46,507 nt of DNA. It comes from Chloroflexota bacterium. Its GTDB lineage: Bacteria; Chloroflexota; Dehalococcoidia; DSTF01; RBG-16-68-14. The notes beneath the pieces were generated by a model. That model was not told the origin of the DNA. It worked only from the letters and a program-made list of their open reading frames with translations, and did not search any database. Location: assembly GCA_022562155.1 (NCBI GenBank), contig JADFPV010000013.1, forward strand, positions 1 through 46,507, read 5' to 3'. This document shows positions 31,286 to 40,368 of the stretch, piece after piece (the first letter of the stretch is position 1; each line of letters starts with the position of its first letter). Made by a program: the position numbers and the translations under genes.

Positions 31286-32650
31286 ATGCTGCGAACGATG
31301 AAGCTGCCAAAGGCCATGATCCTCTTCGTTGGGCTTGTTTTCGTCCTCTTCCTCATGGCGGCATGTGGCGACGGCGATGATGACACGCCCCCAGTCGATG
31401 TGGAGCCCATCTCGCGTGGCGCAGACATTCCCATCGTGATTCCTGCAGGTGAACCGATCATCATCGGCATCTCGACCGCGCTGACCGGCGGCCCAGTCGG
31501 CGTGCGCGGCGTGGAGTATCGCGACGCGGCGATCACCGCGGTCGAGCGCTGGAAGAAGGCGAACGGCGAACTGATCGGCGGCCATGAGATCGAGGTGCAC
31601 GCCGAAGACGACGGCTGCTCCAATACCGAAATCACCATGCGCGCCGCCGGCCACCTTTTGCGTGGCGAGGACGGACACCAGCAGCTCCCGGGCCTGGTCG
31701 GTGTGATCGGCCCGCAGTGCCCGGCCGGCGTGGTCGCGGTGATCGACGACTACGCCGAGGCGGGCATCGTGATGATCTCCGGTTCCGCAACGGCGACGAC
31801 CCTGACCGACGACCAGGGGGAGGACGGCTTCTTCTTCCGCACGGCCTATCGCAACGACCTTGAGGGCACGCTGATCGGCCTGTTCGTCAGCGGTAATGAG
31901 GAACTCGGGATAGAGAGCGCCGTCATCGTTGACAACAGCGAGACGTACGGTCAGGACCTGGCAAGCAGCGCGGCGCGTGTTTCCGAGGAGTTTGGCCTGA
32001 CGGTCGACCGTGTAAGCATCGTAGAGGGGACTGTCGACTTCGGCCCAGCGATCAGCCAGATATTGAGCGGCGACCCCGACTTCGTTGCCTTCGCGGGGTA
32101 CAATCCAGAGGCTGCGCTACTGTACCGCCAGCTGCGCGATGCTGGGTTCGATGGGATTTTTGGCGCGGGCGACGGCGCCGCCTCTGCAACTGGCTTTATC
32201 GAGCCGGTAGGCGCCGCCGAGGCCGAAGGTGTCCTGTTCGCCGCCTGCACGCTGCCGCTTCCCAAGGCGTTCCTAGACGATTTCGTGGAGCTGCATGGTT
32301 ACGAGCCGACCGCTTCCTTCCCTGCGCAATACGCGGACGCCGCAACAATTCTGCTGAACGCGATCGCCGCCGTCGCCGAGGAGCAAGCTGATGGCTCGCT
32401 TGTGATTGAGCCGACAAAGCTGCGGGACAGGGTGCGCAGTACGGCCACCGGCGGCATTTCAGGCAGCATTGGATTCGACGAGAACGGCGATCGTCTGCCG
32501 CCGGGGGTAAATAGCCTTGAGGAATTTGTAGCCAAGGCGCTTGCTGATCTCGACCCCAGCGCCTACCAGGACCTTGGGCTCGTCCCATGCCAGGTTCAAG
32601 ACGGCAAGCTAGTTAGCTTAGGACCAGGCGTGGAAGTCCGCTTCGACTAA
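31286..32650 (+). CDS. Branched-chain-type substrate-binding lipoprotein
   Basis: A 454-residue periplasmic-binding-protein-fold protein (Peripla_BP_6, LivJ-like). It has a lipoprotein signal (FVGLVFVLFLMAACGDGDDD), ISTALTGGPVGVRGVEYRDA at the ligand-binding N-lobe, and VGVIGPQCPAG at the hinge. It would capture an amino acid or similar small molecule. No permease or ATPase genes are adjacent, so it may serve a distant transporter or act as a sensor. ATG 31286 is chosen; 31265 and 31298 are alternatives. Confidence 0.85.
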   Translation: MLRTMKLPKAMILFVGLVFVLFLMAACGDGDDDTPPVDVEPISRGADIPIVIPAGEPIIIGISTALTGGPVGVRGVEYRDAAITAVERWKKANGELIGGHEIEVHAEDDGCSNTEITMRAAGHLLRGEDGHQQLPGLVGVIGPQCPAGVVAVIDDYAEAGIVMISGSATATTLTDDQGEDGFFFRTAYRNDLEGTLIGLFVSGNEELGIESAVIVDNSETYGQDLASSAARVSEEFGLTVDRVSIVEGTVDFGPAISQILSGDPDFVAFAGYNPEAALLYRQLRDAGFDGIFGAGDGAASATGFIEPVGAAEAEGVLFAACTLPLPKAFLDDFVELHGYEPTASFPAQYADAATILLNAIAAVAEEQADGSLVIEPTKLRDRVRSTATGGISGSIGFDENGDRLPPGVNSLEEFVAKALADLDPSAYQDLGLVPCQVQDGKLVSLGPGVEVRFD

Positions 32651-32656
32651 CGTCGC

Positions 32657-34213
32657 TTAAGGGTTGCGGCCGTTGACGGGCGGCTTGAGTGGGAGTTCGA
32701 CGACGAACTCCGTGCCTTCATCGCGGTTGCTCTTCGCGTAGATGCGCCCGCCGTGCGCCTGGACGACCTCGCTCACGATGGCGAGGCCCAGCCCGGAGCC
32801 GCTCGCGCTCCGGTTACGGTCGAGCTGGAAGAAGCGCTCGAATACACGGGAGAGCTCTTCCTCCGGGATGTAGGACCCGGTGTTGTGAACGCCTACGCGG
32901 ACGTGCCCGTCCTGAGCTTCCGCGTGCACTGTGATTTCGCAGCCATCTTGGGCATGGCGGACGGCGTTGTCGATCAGGTTCGTGAACACCTGCTCGAGCC
33001 GGCGTCCGTCGCCTTCGATCCGCGGGAGGTTGGTGACGTCGAGCTTGATGTCAGTTTTCGAGTCAGCGAGCCGACGCTCGACTCGCAGGGCGCAGGTCGC
33101 GAGCAGGTCCTCGAGGTCGACAGCTTCGCGTTGCAACGTGGCCTGCCCCGATTCAAGCTGTGATAGCTCGATCAGGTCGTCGACGAGGCGGCGCATGCGG
33201 TCCGTCTCTTCGTTGATGATGCGGCCGGCCTCGCGGTACTCCTCAGGCGAGGAGATCGCGCCTTCCTCCAGCGCTTGAGAGAACCCTTGGATCGACGTGA
33301 GCGGCGTCCTTAGCTCGTGCGAGACGTTCGCGAGCAGGTCGCGCATCATCTGGTGTGATCGGCTGACCTGACGCGACATGTCGTTGAAGGCGTTGGCTAG
33401 CCGCCCGATCTCGTCCTCGCCCTCTGGCTCCAATTGCTGCTCGTAATCGCCCTTTGCCATCTCCTGGGCGGCGTGAGTTACGCGTTCCAGCCTGCCGGTT
33501 ACCGAACGGGCGATCAGGATCGCGGCGATCGTGGCAGCCAACAGCGCAATGCCCCCGGCGATGCTCATCTGCGGGATGATGTCCCGCCACGCCGACGTGA
33601 TCTCCGCCTCCGGTACCGCAACGAGCGAACGCGAACTGGCCAGTGGAACGCTGAGCGTGGTGGGTTCTCCATCGGCCAGGTTATTCAGGATGTTCTGCAG
33701 TTGTACCGACAGCGAATCGCCTTGGGCGGCATTCTGGTACAGGAAGGCTTGGAACTCGGTAAGCTGGCTTGTCGTGAGTTCGATGCTGTCTCGAGCGGAT
33801 GTGAACAACATGAGGCTCTCGTCGCCCGTGTCGAAGCTCGCCATGCGGAACCTGGCGCCTCCCCGCTGGATCACGGGCCGTTCAGCGACGAACGCGTCGA
33901 CCACCCCGCCAATGAGCCGGGCATCCGAGTCGTAGAGGACGTTTCCCTCGCCGTCGACAGTCAGGATGCGCACATCGAAGCTGTCTGCGTAACCGTCGAG
34001 TGTGTCCTGGATCTGCGTTCTGCCGACGTTCGCGCGCTCGAGCAGCGCGATGGTCACCGCGATGGGTTCGGCAAGACGCCCGACGCGCTCCTCAGCCGCT
34101 TCCCGCTGTTGGTCGCGCAGGAGGAAAAGCGTGCCGACAGCCGAAATCGACAGCGTCAACAAGACGATGAACGCGAACGCGAGGAGGAGCCGGGTACTAA
34201 GACTTCTCGGCAT
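32657..34213 (-). CDS. Sensor histidine kinase (HAMP-containing)
   Basis: A 519-residue membrane sensor. It has a helix at about 8-30, an extracytoplasmic sensing loop of about 140 residues, a second helix, a HAMP domain (RLERVTHAAQEMAKGDYEQ), HisKA with NVSHELRTPL (His near 297), and HATPase with NLIDNAVRHA and GSGLGLAIVSEVV. It phosphorylates the response regulator, whose gene overlaps its start. The frame opens ten codons earlier, but ATG 34213 is preferred. The signal is unknown; the overall plan is PhoR/ResE-like. Confidence 0.92.
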   Translation of the reverse strand: MPRSLSTRLLLAFAFIVLLTLSISAVGTLFLLRDQQREAAEERVGRLAEPIAVTIALLERANVGRTQIQDTLDGYADSFDVRILTVDGEGNVLYDSDARLIGGVVDAFVAERPVIQRGGARFRMASFDTGDESLMLFTSARDSIELTTSQLTEFQAFLYQNAAQGDSLSVQLQNILNNLADGEPTTLSVPLASSRSLVAVPEAEITSAWRDIIPQMSIAGGIALLAATIAAILIARSVTGRLERVTHAAQEMAKGDYEQQLEPEGEDEIGRLANAFNDMSRQVSRSHQMMRDLLANVSHELRTPLTSIQGFSQALEEGAISSPEEYREAGRIINEETDRMRRLVDDLIELSQLESGQATLQREAVDLEDLLATCALRVERRLADSKTDIKLDVTNLPRIEGDGRRLEQVFTNLIDNAVRHAQDGCEITVHAEAQDGHVRVGVHNTGSYIPEEELSRVFERFFQLDRNRSASGSGLGLAIVSEVVQAHGGRIYAKSNRDEGTEFVVELPLKPPVNGRNP

Positions 34214-34892
34214 CAGCGACCACCATGAGCTTGTAGCCAACACCCCATACGGTCTCGATCTTCACGTTCTTGGCGTCGGCCAGCTTCTCCCGCAGCCAGG
34301 CGACGTGCACATCGATGGTCCTCATATCGCCGTAGTAGTCGGATCCCCATACCAACCGGAGCAGCCGCTCGCGGTTCAGGACGATGCCCGCGTACTGCAT
34401 GAACGCTGTGAGCAGATCGAACTCCTTCGCCCGCAGCGTGATTGCCTTGCCATCGAGCGTCACCTCCCGGCTGGCCGTGTCGAGCCGGAGGCCGTTGGCC
34501 TCCAGGGCCGCCTGGGTTGGGGCGTCTTGCGCTGTCCTGCGGAGCACGGCCTTAACGCGGGCGACCAACTCTCGGGGGTTGAAGGGCTTCGTCACGTAAT
34601 CGTCCGCGCCGATCTCCAACCCAACCACGCGGTCCACGTCGTCGCCACGGGCCGTGAGGATGATGATCGGGACGTTGCTCGTCTTACGCAGCTCTTTGCA
34701 GACGGCGAGCCCGTCCATTTCCGGCATCATGATGTCTAGAATGATCAGGTCGGGGCGGATGCTCTTGGCCTTCTTGAGGCCCTCCGCGCCGTCGAATGCG
34801 GACTCGACCTGATAGCCCTCTTTGTTCAGATAAAGGCGGGCGAGTTGAACGATGTTCTTTTCGTCGTCGACGACGAGGATCGTACTTGTCAT
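34197..34892 (-). CDS. OmpR/PhoB-family response regulator
   Basis: A 231-residue regulator. The receiver domain has the acidic pair Asp 9/10, phospho-acceptor Asp 53 in ILDIMMPEMDG, and Lys 102 in YVTKPF. A winged-helix DNA-binding domain follows (LTAFMQYAGIVLNRERLL, DVHVAWLREKL). It pairs with the histidine kinase, whose gene it overlaps. Targets are unknown. Confidence 0.94.
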   Translation of the reverse strand: MTSTILVVDDEKNIVQLARLYLNKEGYQVESAFDGAEGLKKAKSIRPDLIILDIMMPEMDGLAVCKELRKTSNVPIIILTARGDDVDRVVGLEIGADDYVTKPFNPRELVARVKAVLRRTAQDAPTQAALEANGLRLDTASREVTLDGKAITLRAKEFDLLTAFMQYAGIVLNRERLLRLVWGSDYYGDMRTIDVHVAWLREKLADAKNVKIETVWGVGYKLMVVADAEKS

Positions 34893-35247
34893 AACATTCC
34901 TACTTCAGGCAGCGCCTGAACCCTAGCTCTCTCTACTATAACGCGGCGAGGGTGATGACGTTCGAGTAGGCGGGACGGACCGCTCGCATGCCCTGCCTCC
35001 AAGCGTAGGTGTATCGCGACCATGCGACCATACGGGCGGCCCGCCCTCTTCTTGATCCTCGGAGACAGGCGATAATTCACGGCTAAGGGAGTGTTAAGAA
35101 ACTGTAAACTATAGTTAGCTTTAGGCGTGTAGTCGGTGGGGGTGAGGCGAACGACGTTCACGGTCCTGGGCCTTCCCTTCTCGCGTCGTTACGATTCCGT
35201 TGCCGCCTTCATTTCGTGATACCAGTACAATTGGGCGGAGAATTGCT
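34893..35247. other. 355-base intergenic region with a 7-bp palindrome
   Basis: There is no convincing gene here. TTCAGGC AGC GCCTGAA (34904-34920) is a perfect inverted repeat 12 bases upstream of the response regulator start and may be an autoregulatory operator or leader hairpin. An AT-rich patch (35094-35118, with TTAAGAAAC and TATAGT) and a TACAAT (35226-35231) may hold promoters for the flanking divergent genes. Confidence 0.45.
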
Positions 35248-35952
35248 ATGGAGTGGAGCGCACTGGTAATTGGGCTTCTGAGCGGCCTGGCAGGTGGCAC
35301 GATAGGCGCTGCCACCGGCCTCATAGCGATACTTGTTCGTGCAGAGTCGGAGGTCGAGAGCGAAGTCCGGGAAGCGCGCCGAGCGCACCGGCGCGAGCGA
35401 AGCCAACCCTACTTCGAGTTCCTGGACGAGGCCGAACGCTATCACGGCAACGTCTTTGTCAGGCGGACGCTCGACAGGGGATCGGGCAGGCTGAAGGATG
35501 CTGCGAGACAGATGGGGTTCGACGTGACGGATGAGCAGCTTGCCGCGTTCAACGAACAACTCAAGGAGCAAAAGGCTCCGATTGCCGACTGGATTGATGT
35601 GACTTCTAAGTTCATGGGCCCGATTCAAGCCTTGGAGGAGGGCAAGCTAAGAGACAATCTGATCCTCCTGACTATGCAACTGTCTAGCCCCATAGATGCG
35701 CCTGCCTTCCGCCCGGATCAGATGACCCTTCTCTTGTGGAACGCTCGAATCTTACTTGAGAAGTATGTCAGCGTTGTCCCCGTCCGACATCGCTCTTTCT
35801 TGGAACGGCTCAAGAGGGCGCTAGGAATCGGCGTAGAAGAGTGGGAGAACCTACCGGTGGTAGACAGCGAATCTCTCAAAGAATTACGAGCGGAGATCGA
35901 CGCGATGGAACCTCCCAAAGAGCCGGACAGGTCGACGGGAACCGAAAACTAG
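35248..35952 (+). CDS. Unknown protein with one N-terminal membrane helix
   Basis: A 234-residue protein. A Gly/Ala/Leu-rich membrane segment lies at about 5-28 and is followed by a highly charged, probably coiled stretch (EVESEVREARRAHRRERSQ), then an alpha-helical cytoplasmic domain. ATG 35248 has a well-spaced GGCGGAG site, and the earlier frame start at 35200 is rejected. GC content is lower than in most neighbours, as in the methyltransferase gene downstream. No family is recognised. Confidence 0.6.
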   Translation: MEWSALVIGLLSGLAGGTIGAATGLIAILVRAESEVESEVREARRAHRRERSQPYFEFLDEAERYHGNVFVRRTLDRGSGRLKDAARQMGFDVTDEQLAAFNEQLKEQKAPIADWIDVTSKFMGPIQALEEGKLRDNLILLTMQLSSPIDAPAFRPDQMTLLLWNARILLEKYVSVVPVRHRSFLERLKRALGIGVEEWENLPVVDSESLKELRAEIDAMEPPKEPDRSTGTEN

Positions 35953-36033
35953 ATCACCCCCGCCCTAGAAAACGCCCAGGCTGTCCACATCACAGCCTTC
36001 GACCTTGTCATCTGCCATGATACACTTCGCGTT

Positions 36034-37761
36034 ATGAAAACGAACATCCTCTACTATGGCGACAACCTCCAGCTTCTTCGCGACCACATCCCTGAGGAGT
36101 CAGTAGACCTCATTTACCTAGACCCCCCGTTCAACTCCAACCGCTCGTACAACGTGTTGTTCAAAGAAGCATCCGGAGCGGGCAGTGAGGCGCAAATCGA
36201 GGTGTTTGAGGACACCTGGCACTGGGGGCCTGCGGCAGCCGCAGCCTATGACGACGTAATTAGCGGACCCAGCCAGGGAGTCGCAGGGATGCTCAAGGCC
36301 ATCGTCGAAGGTTTAGGGCACAACGACGTGAGCGCCTATCTCGCCATGATGGCACCGAGGTTGCTTCAACTACAGCGGGCCTTAAGGCCCCAAGGCTGCA
36401 TCTACCTTCATTGCGATCCGACTGCTGGCCCTTATCTCCGTGTTCTGATGGACTCTATTTTCGGTCCCACGAACTTCCGAAACGAAATCGTATGGCGGCG
36501 GACAGGCTCGCACAATCAGTTGAACAGGTTCGGCCCGATTCATGACACGCTCTTGTTCTTTACCAAGTCGGCAGATCACAAGTTCAACAAGGTCTACAGG
36601 CCATATACGAAGGGCCATGTCGAGACCTATTTCAAGAAAGAGGACAAAAGAGGCAAGTACTGGACAAACGCCCTGACGGGCGCGGGTACGCGTGGCGGAG
36701 ACAGTGGAAAGCCGTGGCGTGGCTGGGATCCGACAAACAAAGGTCGGCACTGGGCTATCCCAGGACGAATTGCCGAAGAGTTGGGCATCTCTGACCTCCC
36801 GTTGCTTGACAAACTGGAGGCGATGTATCAGGCGGGCTTCGTTCAGCTGCCAGCCGAAGGCAGCGAAGCGCTGCCAACGTACACGCAGTACCTCGCCGAC
36901 AGTCCAGGTCTGCCTGGACAAGACATCTGGGCCTATCAGCCACACAGCCAGGGGTTACTCCAGGACAGTGATGAAGGAATCGACGAAGACATCAGGTGGC
37001 TGACGCCAACTGACTCTGAGCGACTTGGCTATCAAACTCAGAAGCCTCTTGGGCTCCTTGAGAGAATTATCAGCGCGTCGTCCAATCCAGGCGATGTTGT
37101 TCTCGATCCGTTTTGCGGTTGCGGAACAGCCGTCCACGCGGCGCATAAACTAGGTCGCAAATGGATCGGCATGGACATCACCTACCTCGCAATCGGTCTC
37201 GTCAAAAAACGCATGCAGGACGCGTTCCCTAACCTCGCAATCGAGGAAGATGGCGTGCCTGTCGACCTCACCGGTGCACAGGCACTTGCCGACCACGACA
37301 AGTATCAGTTCCAGTGGTGGGCGCTTCTTCGACTTGGTGCAGTTCCCATTGCGGGCAAGAAGAAGGGCGCAGACAAGGGCATCGATGGCGTGATTCCCAT
37401 CCTTACGGGCGGCACCGCTGCGAAGCCCACGTATGATCGCGTGGTCGTATCAGTGAAAGGTGGCGCGAACGTAGGCGTCTCCATGCTCCGTGACCTGAAT
37501 GGCACGCTGACAGACAAAGATCCAATCGGCATCTTTCTGACTCTTGCAGAGCCCACCAAGCCAATGAAGGAATTCGCCGCCGGAGCCGGGTTCTACGACA
37601 GCAAGCTCTGGGCGAAGAAGTTCCCGCGCATCCAAATCATCACCGTACAGGACATGTTCGACGGTAAGACACCTGACATCCCTTGGGGAAAATCTCCGTT
37701 CGCGAAGGCGGCGAAGGAAAAGGAGCAAGCTAAGCAGGGTGCCCTAGACATCGGGCAGTAG
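36034..37761 (+). CDS. DNA methyltransferase fused to a nuclease-like domain
   Basis: A 575-residue protein. DPPF at 30-33 is the catalytic motif IV of N6-adenine/N4-cytosine methyltransferases, and DPFCGCGT near 358-365 binds AdoMet. The order (IV, target region, I) is the beta class. The last 150 residues carry GADKGIDGVI (about 444-453) and VVVSVKGG (about 470-477), the pattern of Mrr-like PD-(D/E)XK nucleases, with Ser in place of the usual acidic or Gln residue before X-Lys. A single-chain restriction-modification enzyme is plausible. TACACT (36021-36026) ends seven bases before ATG, so the mRNA may be leaderless. Confidence 0.85.
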   Translation: MKTNILYYGDNLQLLRDHIPEESVDLIYLDPPFNSNRSYNVLFKEASGAGSEAQIEVFEDTWHWGPAAAAAYDDVISGPSQGVAGMLKAIVEGLGHNDVSAYLAMMAPRLLQLQRALRPQGCIYLHCDPTAGPYLRVLMDSIFGPTNFRNEIVWRRTGSHNQLNRFGPIHDTLLFFTKSADHKFNKVYRPYTKGHVETYFKKEDKRGKYWTNALTGAGTRGGDSGKPWRGWDPTNKGRHWAIPGRIAEELGISDLPLLDKLEAMYQAGFVQLPAEGSEALPTYTQYLADSPGLPGQDIWAYQPHSQGLLQDSDEGIDEDIRWLTPTDSERLGYQTQKPLGLLERIISASSNPGDVVLDPFCGCGTAVHAAHKLGRKWIGMDITYLAIGLVKKRMQDAFPNLAIEEDGVPVDLTGAQALADHDKYQFQWWALLRLGAVPIAGKKKGADKGIDGVIPILTGGTAAKPTYDRVVVSVKGGANVGVSMLRDLNGTLTDKDPIGIFLTLAEPTKPMKEFAAGAGFYDSKLWAKKFPRIQIITVQDMFDGKTPDIPWGKSPFAKAAKEKEQAKQGALDIGQ

Positions 37762-37785
37762 CCACGCCGTACCCCAAGACTTCGC

Positions 37786-37845
37786 ACCGCCGCGTTAAGA
37801 ATATGTTAACTCCACTAAGCCATTCGTGGCGGCGGTCTCATTTTT
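37786..37845 (+). terminator. Possible terminator after the methyltransferase
   Basis: ACCGCCGC (37786-37793) pairs with GCGGCGGT (37829-37836), followed by CTCATTTTT. The loop of 35 bases is long, so this is a weak call. Confidence 0.35.
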
Positions 37846-37859
37846 CGGATCGACTGTGC

Positions 37860-37914
37860 TATACTCCTGCGCGTGCCCGCCACTGTCTGAGTTGGTGGCT
37901 GTCCAGACGCGGGC
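37860..37914 (+). promoter_or_regulatory. -10 element and leader hairpin of the zinc-ribbon gene
   Basis: TATACT (37860-37865) is a good -10 without a clear -35. The leader then forms a two-part stem: GCCCGC (37875-37880) with GCGGGC (37909-37914), and GTCTG (37885-37889) with CAGAC (37904-37908). Confidence 0.4.
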
Positions 37915-37937
37915 TAGTGTTGTTGGGGAGGTGGCCT

Positions 37938-38165
37938 GTGGAATTTAACGGTATACCGAACGGACTACCCAAGTGCCAGAAGTGCAAGACAGGGGACCTT
38001 GTGCCCTTATCCGACTTCGGCAGTCAGGGAGCGGCCATACACTTTAAGGCCTGGGCCTGCACGAATCCGACGTGTGGATTCAACCTCAAGATCCGCAACG
38101 GGGACCTGTACGTCGACGAGCCGATTAGCAGCGGCGCATCTCATGTGCCGCGCGCGCGGACCTAG
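37938..38165 (+). CDS. Small zinc-ribbon protein
   Basis: A 75-residue protein with two Cys knuckles, CQKC near residues 13-16 and CTNPTC near 38-43, likely binding one zinc. It starts at GTG 37938 after a strong GGGGAGG site. The longer frame from 37803 crosses the promoter and is rejected. The 3' end overlaps the convergent sugar dehydrogenase gene by four bases. The function is unknown; small zinc ribbons often bind nucleic acids or other proteins. Confidence 0.65.
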   Translation: MEFNGIPNGLPKCQKCKTGDLVPLSDFGSQGAAIHFKAWACTNPTCGFNLKIRNGDLYVDEPISSGASHVPRART

Positions 38166-39409
38166 CGCCCAATCCCCAAGTACCGCATGCCGGCGGCCTC
38201 GACGGTGGCCTTGTCCAGCACGTTTCGCCCGTCGAGGACAGCCCGACACCCTGTGAACGCCGCGAGATCCAGGTCCTGATACTCATCATGCCAAGCCTGA
38301 ACGATGATCGCGTCGCACGGCTCCGGCAAGGCTTCGACGGGTTCTAGATATAACGCACGAATTTCGCCGGCTGAGAACAGCGGGTCGTGGACGATTGGCC
38401 GGGCGCCTCGCTCCTCCAGCGCCTTTGCGATCAGCAACGTGCTCGAGTGTGATGCTTCCTTGACGTTCGCTCGATAGGCCAGGCCTAAGATCAGGACGCT
38501 CTTGCCCTTGAGCGAACCGAGCGCCTCCTCGAGCTTGGCCACACCATAGCCGGCCATGGCATCGTTGATCTTGCGAGCGGCGTCCGGCATGTGCAGCTCG
38601 CCCTCCGGCAGGAAGTGCGGGTACACAGGCAGGCAATGGCCGCCGACACCCACGCCGGGCTTATGGATGTCCGAGTATGGCTGGCTGTTGGCGGCTTCGA
38701 TTGCCTCCGTCACGTCGACGCCGATCGAATCGGCATAGCGAGCGAATTCGTCCGCGAGCGCGATGTTGACGTCGCGATAGATGCCTTCCGCCAGCTTGGC
38801 GAACTCCGCGGTCTCCGGGTCGCGGACGCGCAGAAGACACGGCGCCTCAAGGGCCTGGTTATAGAAGGCCTCCGCCTTCAGCCAGCTGGCTTCATCAACG
38901 GCCCCAATGATCTTCGGGTACGCGCGGAGGTCCTGGAAGATGCGCCCCGATGAGACGCGTTCCGGACTGGCTGCGAGCAACACTTGATGCCCCTCTTTCG
39001 CTAGCGCGGCGCCAACGCGCTCACGTGTCGTGCCTACCGGAACAGTCGTTTCGACGACGACGAGACTACCCGGCGTCAGCCCGCGCCGGATGTCGCCGAC
39101 GGCTGCGTCGAGCTTCGCGAAATCGACGACGCGTTCGCCGGTCAGACCAACCGGCACGATGATGACGACGATGTCGCTCTCCGCGACTGCGGCCGCCGTG
39201 TCCGTCGTCGCTCTAAATAGTTGCCGTTGCTGGACCTCCGCGAGCCGCTCCTCCAGGTCTGCTTCCCCCGCGACGGGACACTCGCCGCCGTTGATCCTGT
39301 TCACCAGTGTGGCGTCGAGATCGCAACCGATTACCGACAGGCCTCGGGAGGCGTACTGCACGGCCAAGGGTAGACCGACCTTACCAAGACCTACGACAGC
39401 GACGTTCAT
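38162..39409 (-). CDS. UDP-GlcNAc 6-dehydrogenase-type enzyme (WbpA-like)
   Basis: A 415-residue nucleotide-sugar dehydrogenase. The NAD motif is VVGLGKVGLPLA near 4-15, the catalytic Cys is in GVGGHCLPVYP, and a C-terminal UDP-binding domain follows. WbpA/WecC enzymes oxidise C6 of UDP-HexNAc to a uronate. The four genes before it match the rest of the Wbp route, which supports WbpA over WecC. It is last in the minus-strand operon and overlaps the next gene by four bases. Confidence 0.88.
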   Translation of the reverse strand: MNVAVVGLGKVGLPLAVQYASRGLSVIGCDLDATLVNRINGGECPVAGEADLEERLAEVQQRQLFRATTDTAAAVAESDIVVIIVPVGLTGERVVDFAKLDAAVGDIRRGLTPGSLVVVETTVPVGTTRERVGAALAKEGHQVLLAASPERVSSGRIFQDLRAYPKIIGAVDEASWLKAEAFYNQALEAPCLLRVRDPETAEFAKLAEGIYRDVNIALADEFARYADSIGVDVTEAIEAANSQPYSDIHKPGVGVGGHCLPVYPHFLPEGELHMPDAARKINDAMAGYGVAKLEEALGSLKGKSVLILGLAYRANVKEASHSSTLLIAKALEERGARPIVHDPLFSAGEIRALYLEPVEALPEPCDAIIVQAWHDEYQDLDLAAFTGCRAVLDGRNVLDKATVEAAGMRYLGIGR

Positions 39410-40368
39410 GATGTCCCGGCTATAGGCAGCGCCACCCCGCGCTTGGCCGATTCGATAAGCGCCTCTACGACGCGCATTACCGCGATGGCGTCATCAGCGG
39501 TGACGGGGGGCGGTTCGTTGCTGCGGGCGACGCTGAGGAACGCCTCCAGCTCGGCGCGAAGCGGCTCGCTGTGCTCCAGTGGTATGTTCTCAGACTCGCC
39601 GCTTGGCAGTTCCAACGTGAGTGCTTGGGGGATGTAGTGGCCTACAAGGGTCCCTTGATCGCACAGGACGCTGAACCCGCGGACCTTCGAAGGCGAGAGC
39701 CAGTTGACCTCCAGCGAGGCGACTATGCCGCTCGTTAGACGAAGCACCGCACTCAGTGAGTCTTCGTACGGTGTCCGAACGCCGGACTGTACCTCGGCGC
39801 TGACGCGCTCAACTTCGCAATCGAACAGCACCCGAAGTATGTCGACATCGTGCGTTGCGAGATCGTGGACGACGCCAACATCGCGCATGCGCTCGTAGAA
39901 CGGCCCTATGCGCTGCATGCGCGCCTCGTGAATCTGGCCGAGCTTGCCCTCCGCGATCCACTGCCTCGCCGCAACGACCACCGGGTTGTAGCGTTCGATG
40001 TGCCCAACCATCATGGTGACGCCGGCGCGTTCCGCAGCTTCCTTGAGTTGTATGCACTCATCCAGATCGGCGGCTAACGGCTTCTCGACCAGCAGTGGAA
40101 CGCCTCGCTCGATGCAGGCGAGCGCCACGTCGATGTGGAGCCTCGTCGGCACAGCGATCGAGACCGCATCTAGTGCCTCCTCCGCCAGCATCTTGCCGTA
40201 GTCCTGATAGGCCCTGACGCCGCCGCCCCATCTGACGTCGGCCAGCCTCGCCTCGTCCGCATCAGCGACGGCAACGAGCTGCGCCTCAGGTAGCTCGCCG
40301 TAGACGCGCGCGTGATGGGCGCCCATGACGCCGACGCCGATCACGCCGGCTCGCAGTGGCTCAGGCAC
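39406..40368 (-). CDS. Gfo/Idh/MocA oxidoreductase (WbpB-like)
   Basis: A 320-residue NAD-dependent oxidoreductase. It has an N-terminal Rossmann motif (GVIGVGVMGAHHARVY), the EKPLAADLDE motif with catalytic Lys, and a C-terminal alpha/beta domain. In the Wbp pathway WbpB oxidises C3 of UDP-GlcNAcA to the keto form used by the aminotransferase. It overlaps the aminotransferase gene by eight bases. Confidence 0.87.
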   Translation of the reverse strand: MPEPLRAGVIGVGVMGAHHARVYGELPEAQLVAVADADEARLADVRWGGGVRAYQDYGKMLAEEALDAVSIAVPTRLHIDVALACIERGVPLLVEKPLAADLDECIQLKEAAERAGVTMMVGHIERYNPVVVAARQWIAEGKLGQIHEARMQRIGPFYERMRDVGVVHDLATHDVDILRVLFDCEVERVSAEVQSGVRTPYEDSLSAVLRLTSGIVASLEVNWLSPSKVRGFSVLCDQGTLVGHYIPQALTLELPSGESENIPLEHSEPLRAELEAFLSVARSNEPPPVTADDAIAVMRVVEALIESAKRGVALPIAGTS

